Source: Pseudochelatococcus lubricantis
GTDB lineage: Bacteria > Pseudomonadota > Alphaproteobacteria > Rhizobiales > Beijerinckiaceae
Reading direction: 5' to 3'
Length of the DNA stretch: 64,000 bases
NCBI RefSeq assembly: GCF_042432495.1
Contig: NZ_JBHLXC010000024.1
Span: 270,877 to 334,876 of the forward strand
Part shown: positions 34,056 to 41,639 of the stretch, in pieces
Numbering within the stretch: position 1 is the first letter of the stretch
Layout of the letters: every line of letters begins with the position of its first letter
Program-made: the position numbers and the translations under genes
The notes under the pieces: generated by a model
The model's input: the letters and a program-made list of their open reading frames with translations, nothing else
Told to the model about the DNA's origin: nothing
Databases searched by the model: none

Positions 34056-34505
34056 ATGCTGACGAAAAAGGGGAAATACGGTCTCAAGGCTGCTGTCCAC
34101 CTGGCTACGCTTCCGCCGGGCACCTCCGCCCTCGTGGCGGATATCGCGGAAAGCAACAGCATCCCCAAGAAGTTCCTCGACGCCATTCTGGGCGAGCTGC
34201 GCAACGCCGGTTTTCTGCACAGCAAGAAGGGCAAGGGCGGCGGCTACATGCTGGCGCGCCCGCCGGAAACCATCATCGTCGGCGACATCATCCGCGTGCT
34301 CGACGGCCCGCTTGCGCCCCTTCCCTGCGCCAGCAAGACGGCCTACCGCCCCTGCGAGGACTGTCCGGACGAACAGATGTGCGCCGTGCGGCTGATGATG
34401 CTGGAAGTACGCGAATCGATCGCCCGCGTGCTGGACAACCGCAACCTCGCCGAAATGCGGGACATGCCGAAGGACGAGATGGAATCCTTCGTCTATCATA
34501 TCTGA
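34056..34505 (+). CDS. Rrf2-family transcriptional regulator
   Basis: A 149-residue winged-helix regulator. MLTKKGKYGLKAAVHLATLPPG is the classic Rrf2 first helix, with recognition helix at about 37-58 (PKKFLDAILGELRNAGFLHSKKGKGGGYMLARPP). The effector segment carries four cysteines, C91, C100, C103 and C109 (PCASKTAYRPCEDCPDEQMC), consistent with an Fe-S cluster site although the spacing differs from IscR and RirA. Likely targets are iron, sulfur or redox genes; the nearest candidate, cysK, is 3.3 kb upstream. ATG 34056 is chosen since the domain begins there. Confidence 0.88.
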   Translation: MLTKKGKYGLKAAVHLATLPPGTSALVADIAESNSIPKKFLDAILGELRNAGFLHSKKGKGGGYMLARPPETIIVGDIIRVLDGPLAPLPCASKTAYRPCEDCPDEQMCAVRLMMLEVRESIARVLDNRNLAEMRDMPKDEMESFVYHI

Positions 34506-34574
34506 TCGATCAGAATTCGCTCAAAATAAGGAACCGGGAATCTGTCCTGTTTCAACGTAAACAGGACAGATTCT
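34506..34574. repeat. Intergenic palindromic repeat, copy B
   Basis: The whole gap between the convergent Rrf2 and coaA genes is one element: GATCAGAATTCGCTCAAAAT, AAGGAACC, then a perfect hairpin at 34538-34573 with 15-bp arms GAATCTGTCCTGTTT and a 6-base loop. The last G of the hairpin, read on the minus strand, is also the third base of coaA's TAG. The hairpin is identical in sequence to copy C at 46824-46859. It probably works as a bidirectional terminator. Confidence 0.75.
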
Positions 34575-35628
34575 AAAGCCGCCGCAGCGCCACTTCCTCT
34601 ATGCGGTGGCTGTCGCCCTTGCGCAGGATGAGGCTGGCGCGCTGGCGCGTGGGCAGGATGTTATCCCGCAGGTTGATGAGGTTGGTGCCGCTCCACAGTT
34701 CCTCCGCCGTCTGCCGCGCCTCCTCCTCCGGCACGTCGGCATGGCGGCGGAAGTAGGACTGCGGGTTGCGGAAAGCCGTCTTGCGCAGCCGCATGAACCG
34801 GTTCACATACCACTGATGCAGCAGTTCCTCGTTGGCGTCGACATAGATCGAGAAGTCGAAGAAGTCGGAAACGAATGGCACTGCCCGCCCGTCGCGAGGC
34901 GGGCGCGCGGTCTGCAGCACGTTGAGGCCCTCGACGATGAGGATGTCCGGCCGGTCGACGGCGATTTCCTCACCCGGCACCACATCGTACGTCAGGTGCG
35001 AGTAGACGGGCGCGCGCACGTTGCGGGCGCCGGCCTTGATCGCGGACAGGAAGCGCAGCAGCGCCTGCATGTCGTAGCTTTCCGGAAAACCCTTGCGCTT
35101 CATGATGCCGAGGCGGTTCAGCTCCGCGTTCGGAAACAGGAAGCCGTCCGTCGTCACGAGCTGGACCTTGGGCGTGTTCGGCCAGCGCGCGAGCAACGCC
35201 TCCAGCACGCGCGCGGTGGTGGACTTGCCAGCCGCCACCGATCCCGCGATGCCGATGATGTAGGGAACCTTGCCGTCCTCCACGGCCAGGAAGCGCTCCG
35301 TCGCGCGGAAAAGCCCCTGCATGGCCGCGACATAGAGCGACAGCAGGCGCGAGAGCGGCAGGTAGATTTCCGCCACCTCCGACAGGGACAACTGGTCGTT
35401 CAGCGATTGCAGACGCACGAGTTCGTCGACGGTCAGCGTCATCGGCGTATCGGCACGCAGGCTCGCCCACTCGGCGCGGGTGAACACACGATACGGCGAG
35501 AGTTCGCCGTTCAGCGGCACGATGCCGCCGTCCGTCGCCGCGCCGGCGTCCACCGGAGCGGGTTGCGGCCGATCGAACGATTCCACCTGGTCGGGCAGCG
35601 CCCCACGGCCGGTTTCGCGCATGTTCAT
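34573..35628 (-). CDS. coaA: Pantothenate kinase, type I
   Basis: A 351-residue P-loop kinase catalysing the first step of coenzyme A synthesis. Residues 1-40 are a poorly conserved extension. The kinase domain has YIIGIAGSVAAGKSTTARVLEALL (Walker A 129-137), VTTDGFLFPN, RKGFPESYD, and the CoA-binding DFFDFSIYVDANEELLHQWYVNRFMRLR. The C-terminus includes WSGTNLINLRDNILPTRQRASLIL. It is the last gene of the histidine operon, 32 bases after hisE, a placement conserved across Hyphomicrobiales. Confidence 0.95.
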   Translation of the reverse strand: MNMRETGRGALPDQVESFDRPQPAPVDAGAATDGGIVPLNGELSPYRVFTRAEWASLRADTPMTLTVDELVRLQSLNDQLSLSEVAEIYLPLSRLLSLYVAAMQGLFRATERFLAVEDGKVPYIIGIAGSVAAGKSTTARVLEALLARWPNTPKVQLVTTDGFLFPNAELNRLGIMKRKGFPESYDMQALLRFLSAIKAGARNVRAPVYSHLTYDVVPGEEIAVDRPDILIVEGLNVLQTARPPRDGRAVPFVSDFFDFSIYVDANEELLHQWYVNRFMRLRKTAFRNPQSYFRRHADVPEEEARQTAEELWSGTNLINLRDNILPTRQRASLILRKGDSHRIEEVALRRL

Positions 35629-35660
35629 TCGTTTCGCTCCCCGAGGCTGGGGGTCAAACC

Positions 35661-35996
35661 CTACGCCCCACGTGACGCTTTTTCCGCAAGGCCCGATTGT
35701 GCTGTCCGTCTTTCAAGCTCGTTCAGCACATCCTGCAATGCAATATCACGCGCGTGCAGCACAACCAGCAGGTGATAAAGCACATCCGCACTCTCGGAGA
35801 CAAGGCCGTTGCGATCGTTCTCGACGGCGGCGATCACCGCCTCGACCGCTTCCTCGCCCAGCTTCTTGGCCGAGCGCCCCACACCCGCCGCGACGAGCTT
35901 CGCGGTATAGGAAACATCCGGGCTTTCCTTGGCGCGCCGGGCTATGATGGCCTCAAGATCGCTCAGGCTGAAGGGCTTGTCTTGCCGGTCCGTCAT
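35661..35996 (-). CDS. hisE: Phosphoribosyl-ATP pyrophosphohydrolase
   Basis: A 111-residue MazG-like enzyme, second step of histidine synthesis (PR-ATP to PR-AMP). The metal-binding helix pair is KKLGEEAVEAVIAAV (EExxE) and ESADVLYHLLVVLHARDIAL (E/D). Standard length for the stand-alone form. Three bases separate it from hisF; coaA follows. Confidence 0.95.
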   Translation of the reverse strand: MTDRQDKPFSLSDLEAIIARRAKESPDVSYTAKLVAAGVGRSAKKLGEEAVEAVIAAVENDRNGLVSESADVLYHLLVVLHARDIALQDVLNELERRTAQSGLAEKASRGA

Positions 35997-35999
35997 CGT

Positions 36000-36809
36000 T
36001 CAGTTCCCGTTTCCCGCGATACCCGCTGCCAGGTGGTCGCGCCGCACCGCGAGCCCTGCCTGCGCCAGCGCATCCTTCGCCTGCGCGACCGTGAACTCGC
36101 CGAAGTGAAAGATGGAGGCGGCGAGCACCGCCGTCGCGTGGCCGTCGCGGATGCCCGCCACCAGGTGGTCGAGCGCGCCGACGCCGCCCGACGCGATCAC
36201 CGGCACGGGCACGGCGTCCGCGATGGCGCGCGTGAGCGCGATGTCGTAGCCAGACTTCGTCCCGTCTCGGTCCATGGAGGTGACGAGCAGCTCGCCCGCC
36301 CCGAGTTCCACGACCTCCTCCGCGAAAGCGATGGCGTCGATGCCGGTCGCCTTGCGGCCGCCATGGGTGAAGATTTCCCAGGCCGGCGCCTCACCCTCCG
36401 CCGACACGCGCTTGGCGTCGATGGCGACGACGACGCATTGGCTGCCGAATTTCTCCGCCGCCTCGCGCACGAAGCGGCGATTGTTGACGGCCGCCGTGTT
36501 GATCGACACCTTGTCCGCGCCCGCGAGCAGCAGCGCCCGGATGTCCTCGACCTTGCGCACGCCTCCACCCACCGTGAGCGGGATGAAGCAGGCCTCGGCC
36601 GTACGCCGCACCACGTCGAGCAGCGTGCCGCGGTCCTCGTGGCTTGCCGTGATGTCGAGGAAGCAGAGTTCGTCTGCCCCCGCCGCGTCATAGGCCCGCG
36701 CCGCCTCGACGGGGTCCCCCGCATCGCGCAGCTCCGTGAACTGCACGCCCTTGACCACGCGCCCGTCCTTCACGTCGAGACAGGGGATGATACGGTTCTT
36801 CAGCGTCAT
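36000..36809 (-). CDS. hisF: Imidazole glycerol phosphate synthase, cyclase subunit
   Basis: A 269-residue TIM barrel that uses ammonia from HisH to form imidazole glycerol phosphate and AICAR. MTLKNRIIPCLDVKDGRVVKGVQF holds catalytic D12; the second catalytic Asp is in VVVAIDAKRV near 130; phosphate loops GGGVRKVEDI and IASGGVGALDHL. The start overlaps hisA's end by 4 bases (ATGA). C-terminus is about 10 residues longer than average. Confidence 0.96.
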   Translation of the reverse strand: MTLKNRIIPCLDVKDGRVVKGVQFTELRDAGDPVEAARAYDAAGADELCFLDITASHEDRGTLLDVVRRTAEACFIPLTVGGGVRKVEDIRALLLAGADKVSINTAAVNNRRFVREAAEKFGSQCVVVAIDAKRVSAEGEAPAWEIFTHGGRKATGIDAIAFAEEVVELGAGELLVTSMDRDGTKSGYDIALTRAIADAVPVPVIASGGVGALDHLVAGIRDGHATAVLAASIFHFGEFTVAQAKDALAQAGLAVRRDHLAAGIAGNGN

Positions 36810-37546
36810 GCCGCCCTCTTCAGAAGCGCGATCGCCTCGCGCGGATCGAGCCGCCCGTCATAGAGCGCGCGGCCGGTGATCGCCCCTTCGAGAATGGTGC
36901 AGTCGGGCTCCAGCAGCCGCTCGATGTCCCTGATGGAACCGAGCCCGCCGGAGGCGATGACGGGAATGCTCACCGCCCGCGCCAGTGCCAGCGTGCTGTC
37001 GATGTTGAGGCCCTGCACCAGGCCATCGCGCGCGATGTCCGTGTAGATGATGGCTGCGACGCCCGCGTCCTCGAAGCGTTGGCCGAGTTCCTGCGCCGTC
37101 AGCTCCGACGTTTCCGCCCAGCCCTCGACCGCGACCTTGCCGTCCCACGCATCGATGCCGACCGCGACGCGGCCGGGGAAGCGGCGCGCGGCCTCACGCA
37201 CGAAACCGGGATCGCGCACCGCCGCCGTGCCGATGATGACGCGCGTGACGCCCTTCGCGAGCCAGCCCTCGACAGTGGCGAGGTTGCGGATGCCACCGCC
37301 GAGCTGTACGGGAATGGACAGCCGCGACAGGATGCCCTCCACCGCGGTCGCGTTGACCGGCTTGCCGGCGAAGGCACCGTCGAGATCGACGACATGCAGC
37401 CAGGAAAAGCCCTGTTCCACAAAGATTTCCGCCTGCTCGGCCGGGTCGTCGTTGAAAACCGTGGCGCGGCTCATGTCGCCCTGCACGAGGCGCACGCAGC
37501 GGCCATCCTTCAGGTCGATTGCGGGAAACAGGATCACGGGCGCCAC
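36806..37546 (-). CDS. hisA: ProFAR isomerase (phosphoribosylformimino-AICAR-P isomerase)
   Basis: A 246-residue TIM barrel performing the Amadori isomerisation of ProFAR to PRFAR. LFPAIDLKDGRCVRLVQGD contains catalytic D11; the general acid Asp lies in YTDIARDGLVQGLN; GGGIRNLATVEGWL and ASGGLGSIRDI bind phosphate. It overlaps hisH's end by 13 bases and hisF's start by 4, so the operon is tightly coupled. Confidence 0.96.
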   Translation of the reverse strand: MAPVILFPAIDLKDGRCVRLVQGDMSRATVFNDDPAEQAEIFVEQGFSWLHVVDLDGAFAGKPVNATAVEGILSRLSIPVQLGGGIRNLATVEGWLAKGVTRVIIGTAAVRDPGFVREAARRFPGRVAVGIDAWDGKVAVEGWAETSELTAQELGQRFEDAGVAAIIYTDIARDGLVQGLNIDSTLALARAVSIPVIASGGLGSIRDIERLLEPDCTILEGAITGRALYDGRLDPREAIALLKRAA

Positions 37547-38184
37547 CTCAGGAAATTGGCGATGAGAGCGAGGCCGAGCGCCTGGCTCTTCTCGGGATGG
37601 AACTGCACGCCGGCAACGTTGCCGTGCGCTGCCGCCGCGGTCAGCGGGCCGGCATAGTCGGTCGTCGCGACGAGATCGGCGTCGTTCTCGGGATGCAGCG
37701 CATAGGAATGCACGAAATAGGCGTGCAGGCCGTCGGGCCCCGTCGGAATACCGGCAAAGAGCGCGTGGTCGTGGACGATATCCAGCGTGTTCCAGCCCAT
37801 ATGCGGGATCTTCAGCGTCTCGTCGGCGGGCTCGATCAGCGTCACGTCGCCGGGAATCCAGCCGAAGCCTGGCGTTGTCACATATTCGAGACCGCGCGTG
37901 GCCAGCAGCTGCATGCCGACGCAGATGCCGAGGAACGGCCGGCCCCGGCCCGCCACCGCCTCCGTCAGCGCCTCGACCATGCCGGTTGCGGCATCGAGGC
38001 CCCGGCGGCAGTCGGCAAAGGCGCCCACCCCCGGCAGCACGATGCGCTCCGCCGCGCGGACCACGGCGGGATCGCCGGAGACGACGGCCGTCTCCGCCAG
38101 CCCCGCCTCACGCGCGGCACGTTCGAAAGCCTTGTGGACGGAATGCAGATTGCCAGACCCGTAATCGACAATAACGGTACTCAA
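37534..38184 (-). CDS. hisH: Imidazole glycerol phosphate synthase, glutaminase subunit
   Basis: A 216-residue class I glutamine amidotransferase supplying ammonia to HisF. Triad: C88 in FLGICVGMQLL, H196 and E198 in GVQFHPEKS. The start is a TTG at 38184, supported by GGAGGAACC 5 bases upstream and by the conserved N-terminus STVIVDYGSGNLHS; the frame extends much further upstream but that part is DUF2628 sequence read in another frame. The TTG overlaps the stop of the preceding gene (TTGA). Confidence 0.94.
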   Translation of the reverse strand: MSTVIVDYGSGNLHSVHKAFERAAREAGLAETAVVSGDPAVVRAAERIVLPGVGAFADCRRGLDAATGMVEALTEAVAGRGRPFLGICVGMQLLATRGLEYVTTPGFGWIPGDVTLIEPADETLKIPHMGWNTLDIVHDHALFAGIPTGPDGLHAYFVHSYALHPENDADLVATTDYAGPLTAAAAHGNVAGVQFHPEKSQALGLALIANFLRWRP

Positions 38185-38726
38185 CGCGGTTCCTCCGCTG
38201 CGGGAAACAGCCCGATCACCTCGCCTTCGCGCGGTTCCCGCCCCGACGACGCATAGATATGGGCAGGCGGGCGCGGCTGCAATTGCGGGCCGGGCGGTTT
38301 CGCGGCCGGTGCGCCGGCGGCGTGCGATTCGCCGGCCTCCCGCTCGCCGAGCCAGATAGCGAAAGCCCGCCGCTCCGCCTCCTGCGCGCTGTCCGCCACG
38401 ACAACGCCGCGCAGCGCGAGGCCGCGCCGCTCCAGCGTCAACCGGCGCAGATTGTTGGCCTCGAAAGCGAACAGCAGCACGAACAGAAGGCCCGCGATGC
38501 CCACCGCCGCCTCCGGCACGCCCGCCCATTCCAGCCCGAAGGAAAGCGCGAAGCTCAGCGCCAGAAAGCCGGCCGCGACGAGCCACAGCCGGTTCCACAG
38601 GCACCAGAGCAGCTGGAAGATCAGCGCGGCCCAGGAAAAGCCGTCCCGCACCACCTCCGCGCGCTCCAGCGCCAGCCGGTCGCCCGGCGACGCCCCCGCC
38701 GGCACATGAAACGTGTAGACAGCCAT
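38181..38726 (-). CDS. DUF2628 small membrane protein
   Basis: A 181-residue protein of unknown function. DUF2628 pattern: MAVYTFHVP near the start, ERAEVVRDGFSWAALIFQLLWCLWNRLWLVAAGFLAL (first hydrophobic segment, about 31-58), then a second, VGIAGLLFVLLFAFEANNLRR (75-95). The rest is cytoplasmic and Pro/Ala-rich (about 130-165). It is embedded in the histidine operon between hisB (12-base gap) and hisH (4-base overlap), a position seen in other Hyphomicrobiales, yet no role in histidine synthesis is known. Confidence 0.85.
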   Translation of the reverse strand: MAVYTFHVPAGASPGDRLALERAEVVRDGFSWAALIFQLLWCLWNRLWLVAAGFLALSFALSFGLEWAGVPEAAVGIAGLLFVLLFAFEANNLRRLTLERRGLALRGVVVADSAQEAERRAFAIWLGEREAGESHAAGAPAAKPPGPQLQPRPPAHIYASSGREPREGEVIGLFPAAEEPR

Positions 38727-38738
38727 GACGCGCCCCCG

Positions 38739-39326
38739 TTACAGCGACCCTTTCGTCGAGGGAACGCGCTCGCCCTCGCGCGGGTCGACAGCCACCGCGT
38801 TGCGCAACGCCCGCGCCAGCCCCTTGAAGCTGCTTTCCGCGATGTGATGCGCATTCTCACCATACAGCGTTTCGACATGCAGCGTCAGCCCGGCGTTGAT
38901 GGCGAAAGCCTGAAACCACTCGCGCACCAGCTCCGTGTCGAAATTGCCGATCTTTTCACGCCTGAACTCGGTGCGGAACACGAGAAACGGCCGGCCGGAG
39001 ATGTCGAGGGCGACGCGCGTCAGCGTCTCGTCCATCGGGAGATGCACATCCGCGTAGCGCGTGATGCCCCGCTTGTCACCGAGCGCTTTGCGGAACGCCT
39101 CGCCGAGCGCGATGCCGGTATCTTCCACCGTGTGGTGCTGGTCGATGTGCAGGTCGCCCGTCACCTTTACCTTGAGATCGAAGAGGGCGTGGCGCGCCAG
39201 CAGATCCAGCATATGATCGAAAAAGCCCACGCCGGTGGTAATTTCCGCCCGTCCGGTGCCGTCCAGGTCGAGGCTGATGAAAACATCGGTTTCCTTGGTG
39301 CGGCGTTCCACGGTGGCGGCGCGCAT
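38739..39326 (-). CDS. hisB: Imidazoleglycerol-phosphate dehydratase
   Basis: A 195-residue enzyme of the monofunctional bacterial type (no phosphatase domain) dehydrating IGP to imidazole acetol phosphate. Mn-binding repeats: GVGFFDHMLDLLARHALFDL with DLHIDQHHTVEDTGIALGEAF, and GENAHHIAESSFKGLARAL. ATG 39326 follows GGAGACC and begins the normal N-terminus MRAATVERRTKETDV. First gene of the his-coaA operon, divergent from hslV; the 157-base gap contains TTTACA-N8-TGTAAA (39422-39441). Confidence 0.96.
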   Translation of the reverse strand: MRAATVERRTKETDVFISLDLDGTGRAEITTGVGFFDHMLDLLARHALFDLKVKVTGDLHIDQHHTVEDTGIALGEAFRKALGDKRGITRYADVHLPMDETLTRVALDISGRPFLVFRTEFRREKIGNFDTELVREWFQAFAINAGLTLHVETLYGENAHHIAESSFKGLARALRNAVAVDPREGERVPSTKGSL

Positions 39327-39483
39327 GAAGCGGGGTCTCCTGTTCGGACGGGCATTCCTTGCCGCGCTTGTAGCAAGAGAAATCTCCCCGCGCCAGAGCG
39401 GCTTGCATGCACAGGTGTCCATTTACATTTTGCTTTGTAAAGAATCGGCATTACATGGACGCGAACAGAGAGGCATATCGTTC

Positions 39484-40059
39484 ATGAATTCACTGAGTGA
39501 CGGACAGTTTCACGCCACCACAATCCTCATGGTCCGGAAGGGCGGCCGTGTCGTCGTCGGTGGCGACGGGCAGGTCAGCCTCGGGCAGACCATCATGAAG
39601 GGCAATGCGCGCAAGGTGCGCCGGCTCGCCAATGGCAGCGTCATCTGCGGCTTCGCGGGAGCCACCGCCGACGCCTTCACGCTGTTCGAGCGGCTGGAGG
39701 CGAAGCTTGAGCAATATCCCGGCCAGTTGATGCGCGCCTGCGTCGAACTTGCCAAGGACTGGCGCACCGACCGCTATCTGCGCCGGCTCGAAGCCATGCT
39801 GCTGGTGGCGGACAGGCACGTCGGCCTGCTGATTTCCGGCACCGGTGACGTGCTGGAGCCGGAGGTGCGCGATAACGCCGCCATCATGGCCATCGGCTCG
39901 GGCGGCAATTACGCCCTGTCGGCGGCGCGCGCGCTGGCCGATTCGGCGCTCGACGCCGAGGAGATGGTGCGCCGCTCGATGGCGATCGCGGCCGAGATAT
40001 GCGTTTACACTAACACCAGCCTCATCATCGAGGCACTGGATGAGGCAGAAAACTTATGA
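39484..40059 (+). CDS. hslV: HslV protease subunit (ClpQ)
   Basis: A 191-residue proteasome-like peptidase that assembles as a double hexamer with HslU for ATP-dependent proteolysis in the cytoplasm. The propeptide MNSLSDGQFHA precedes the threonine nucleophile (T12 of TTILMVRKGG). Other conserved segments are GGDGQVSLGQTIMKGNARKVRRL, CGFAGATADAFTLFERLEAKLEQ and MAIGSGGNYALSAARAL. Alphaproteobacterial HslV usually carries such a short leader. The stop overlaps hslU by 4 bases. Confidence 0.96.
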   Translation: MNSLSDGQFHATTILMVRKGGRVVVGGDGQVSLGQTIMKGNARKVRRLANGSVICGFAGATADAFTLFERLEAKLEQYPGQLMRACVELAKDWRTDRYLRRLEAMLLVADRHVGLLISGTGDVLEPEVRDNAAIMAIGSGGNYALSAARALADSALDAEEMVRRSMAIAAEICVYTNTSLIIEALDEAENL

Positions 40060-41363
40060 GCGCGTTTTCCCCCCGCGAGATCGTGTCCGAACTCGACCGC
40101 CACATCGTCGGTCAGCGCGAAGCCAAGCGCGCGGTCGCGATCGCCCTGCGCAACCGCTGGCGACGCCAGCAGCTCACCGGCCATCTGCGCGACGAAGTAC
40201 TGCCCAAGAACATCCTGATGATCGGCCCCACCGGCTGCGGCAAGACGGAAATCTCCCGCCGGCTGGCGAGGCTCGCGGGCGCGCCTTTCCTCAAGGTAGA
40301 GGCCACCAAGTTCACGGAGGTCGGCTATGTCGGCCGCGACGTCGAACAGATCGTGCGCGACCTCGCGGAGGTCGCCATCGGCCTGGTGCGCGAGGCCAAA
40401 CGCAAGGATGTACAGGCCAAGGCCCAGATGACGGCGGAGGAGCGCGTGCTCGACGCCCTCGTCGGCACCAACGCCAGCCAGACCACGCGCGACGCCTTCC
40501 GCCGCAAGCTCAGGGCCGGGGAACTGGACGACAAGGAGATCGAGATCGAGGTGCAGACGCAGCCCGCCGGCCTGCCGATGTTCGACCTGCCCGGCATGCC
40601 CGGCGGATCCGTGGGCGCGATATCGCTCGGCGACATCTTCGGCAAGCTCGGCGGCGGGCGCACGCGCAACCGCCGGCTCAACGTACGCGACGCCTACGAG
40701 CCGCTCGTGACGGAAGAGAGCGACAAGCTGCTCGACAACGACAGCATCGTGCAGGAGGCCATCCGCGAGACGGAGGAAAGCGGCATCGTCTTCCTCGACG
40801 AGATCGACAAGATCTGCGCCCGCGAGGGGCGTTCCGGCGCCGATGTCTCGCGCGAGGGCGTGCAGCGCGACCTGTTGCCGCTGATCGAGGGCACGACCGT
40901 CTCCACCAAGTACGGCCCGGTCAAGACGGATCACATTCTGTTCATCGCCTCGGGCGCATTCCACGTCGCCAAGCCGTCCGACCTGCTGCCGGAACTGCAG
41001 GGCCGCCTGCCGATCCGCGTGGAACTCTCTCCGCTCAACGAGGACGACTTCCGCCGCATCCTCACCGAGACGGAGGCGAGCCTCATCAAGCAGTCCGTCG
41101 CGATGCTGGCGACAGAGGGCGTCACGCTCGTGTTCACGGAGGACGCCATCAACGCCATCGCCCGCGTCGCGGTGGAGGTGAACTCGTCCGTCGAGAACAT
41201 CGGCGCCCGCCGCCTTCAGACCGTGATCGAGCGGGTGCTGGACGACATCTCCTTCACCGCCCCGGACCGCTCCGGCGAGACGGTGACCATCGACGGCGAT
41301 TTCGTGCGCAACGGCGTCGGCGACCTGGCGAAGAATACCGACCTCAGCCGGTTCATTCTCTGA
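40056..41363 (+). CDS. hslU: HslU ATPase/unfoldase subunit (ClpY)
   Basis: A 435-residue AAA+ unfoldase that caps HslV. N-terminal FSPREIVSELDRHIVGQREAKRAVAIALRNRWRRQQL; Walker A IGPTGCGKTEISRRL (57-64); GYVGRDVEQIVRDL pore-loop motif; Walker B IVFLDEIDKIC; sensor region GRLPIRVELSPL; C-terminal tail FVRNGVGDLAKNTDLSRFIL that inserts into HslV. I-domain about 110-230. Coupled to hslV by ATGA. Confidence 0.97.
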   Translation: MSAFSPREIVSELDRHIVGQREAKRAVAIALRNRWRRQQLTGHLRDEVLPKNILMIGPTGCGKTEISRRLARLAGAPFLKVEATKFTEVGYVGRDVEQIVRDLAEVAIGLVREAKRKDVQAKAQMTAEERVLDALVGTNASQTTRDAFRRKLRAGELDDKEIEIEVQTQPAGLPMFDLPGMPGGSVGAISLGDIFGKLGGGRTRNRRLNVRDAYEPLVTEESDKLLDNDSIVQEAIRETEESGIVFLDEIDKICAREGRSGADVSREGVQRDLLPLIEGTTVSTKYGPVKTDHILFIASGAFHVAKPSDLLPELQGRLPIRVELSPLNEDDFRRILTETEASLIKQSVAMLATEGVTLVFTEDAINAIARVAVEVNSSVENIGARRLQTVIERVLDDISFTAPDRSGETVTIDGDFVRNGVGDLAKNTDLSRFIL

Positions 41364-41639
41364 GGTCACACGGCCAGGGACGTTCCGCGATGCCCTGGAA
41401 TCTGTCCTGTCTACGTTGAAACAGGACAGATTCCAGGTTCCTTATCTTGAGCCCGCGCGGTGTTTGAGCGTTGAAAAAGCGAATCTTTTTCTGCCGCCGG
41501 CACATGCTGGAGTGTTTCTGTCTTCAACAGAAACACTCTATAGCATTTCGACATTTCATTGAAACGTCGAAATGCTATAAGTTTTTGATATTACAAGCCT
41601 TCTTCACGCAAACCGGTATCCACTTTGCTTGAAAACGCT
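41364..41639. repeat. Composite intergenic repeat region: copy D plus two more hairpins
   Basis: The gap between convergent hslU and the DUF1045 gene is almost entirely palindromic. 41394-41437: CCTGGAATCTGTCCTGT hairpin with 17-bp arms, inverted copy of the repeat B/C hairpin, followed by TTCCTTATCTTGAGC. 41510-41538: GAGTGTTTCTGT hairpin, 12-bp arms, 5-base loop. 41539-41579: TATAGCATTTCGAC plus TTTC, 18 paired bases with one mismatch and a 3-base loop, then GTTTTTGATATT. 41602-41640: ACGCAAACCGGTATCCACTTT, resembling a widespread Hyphomicrobiales REP-like repeat, ending at the DUF1045 stop codon. Confidence 0.7.
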
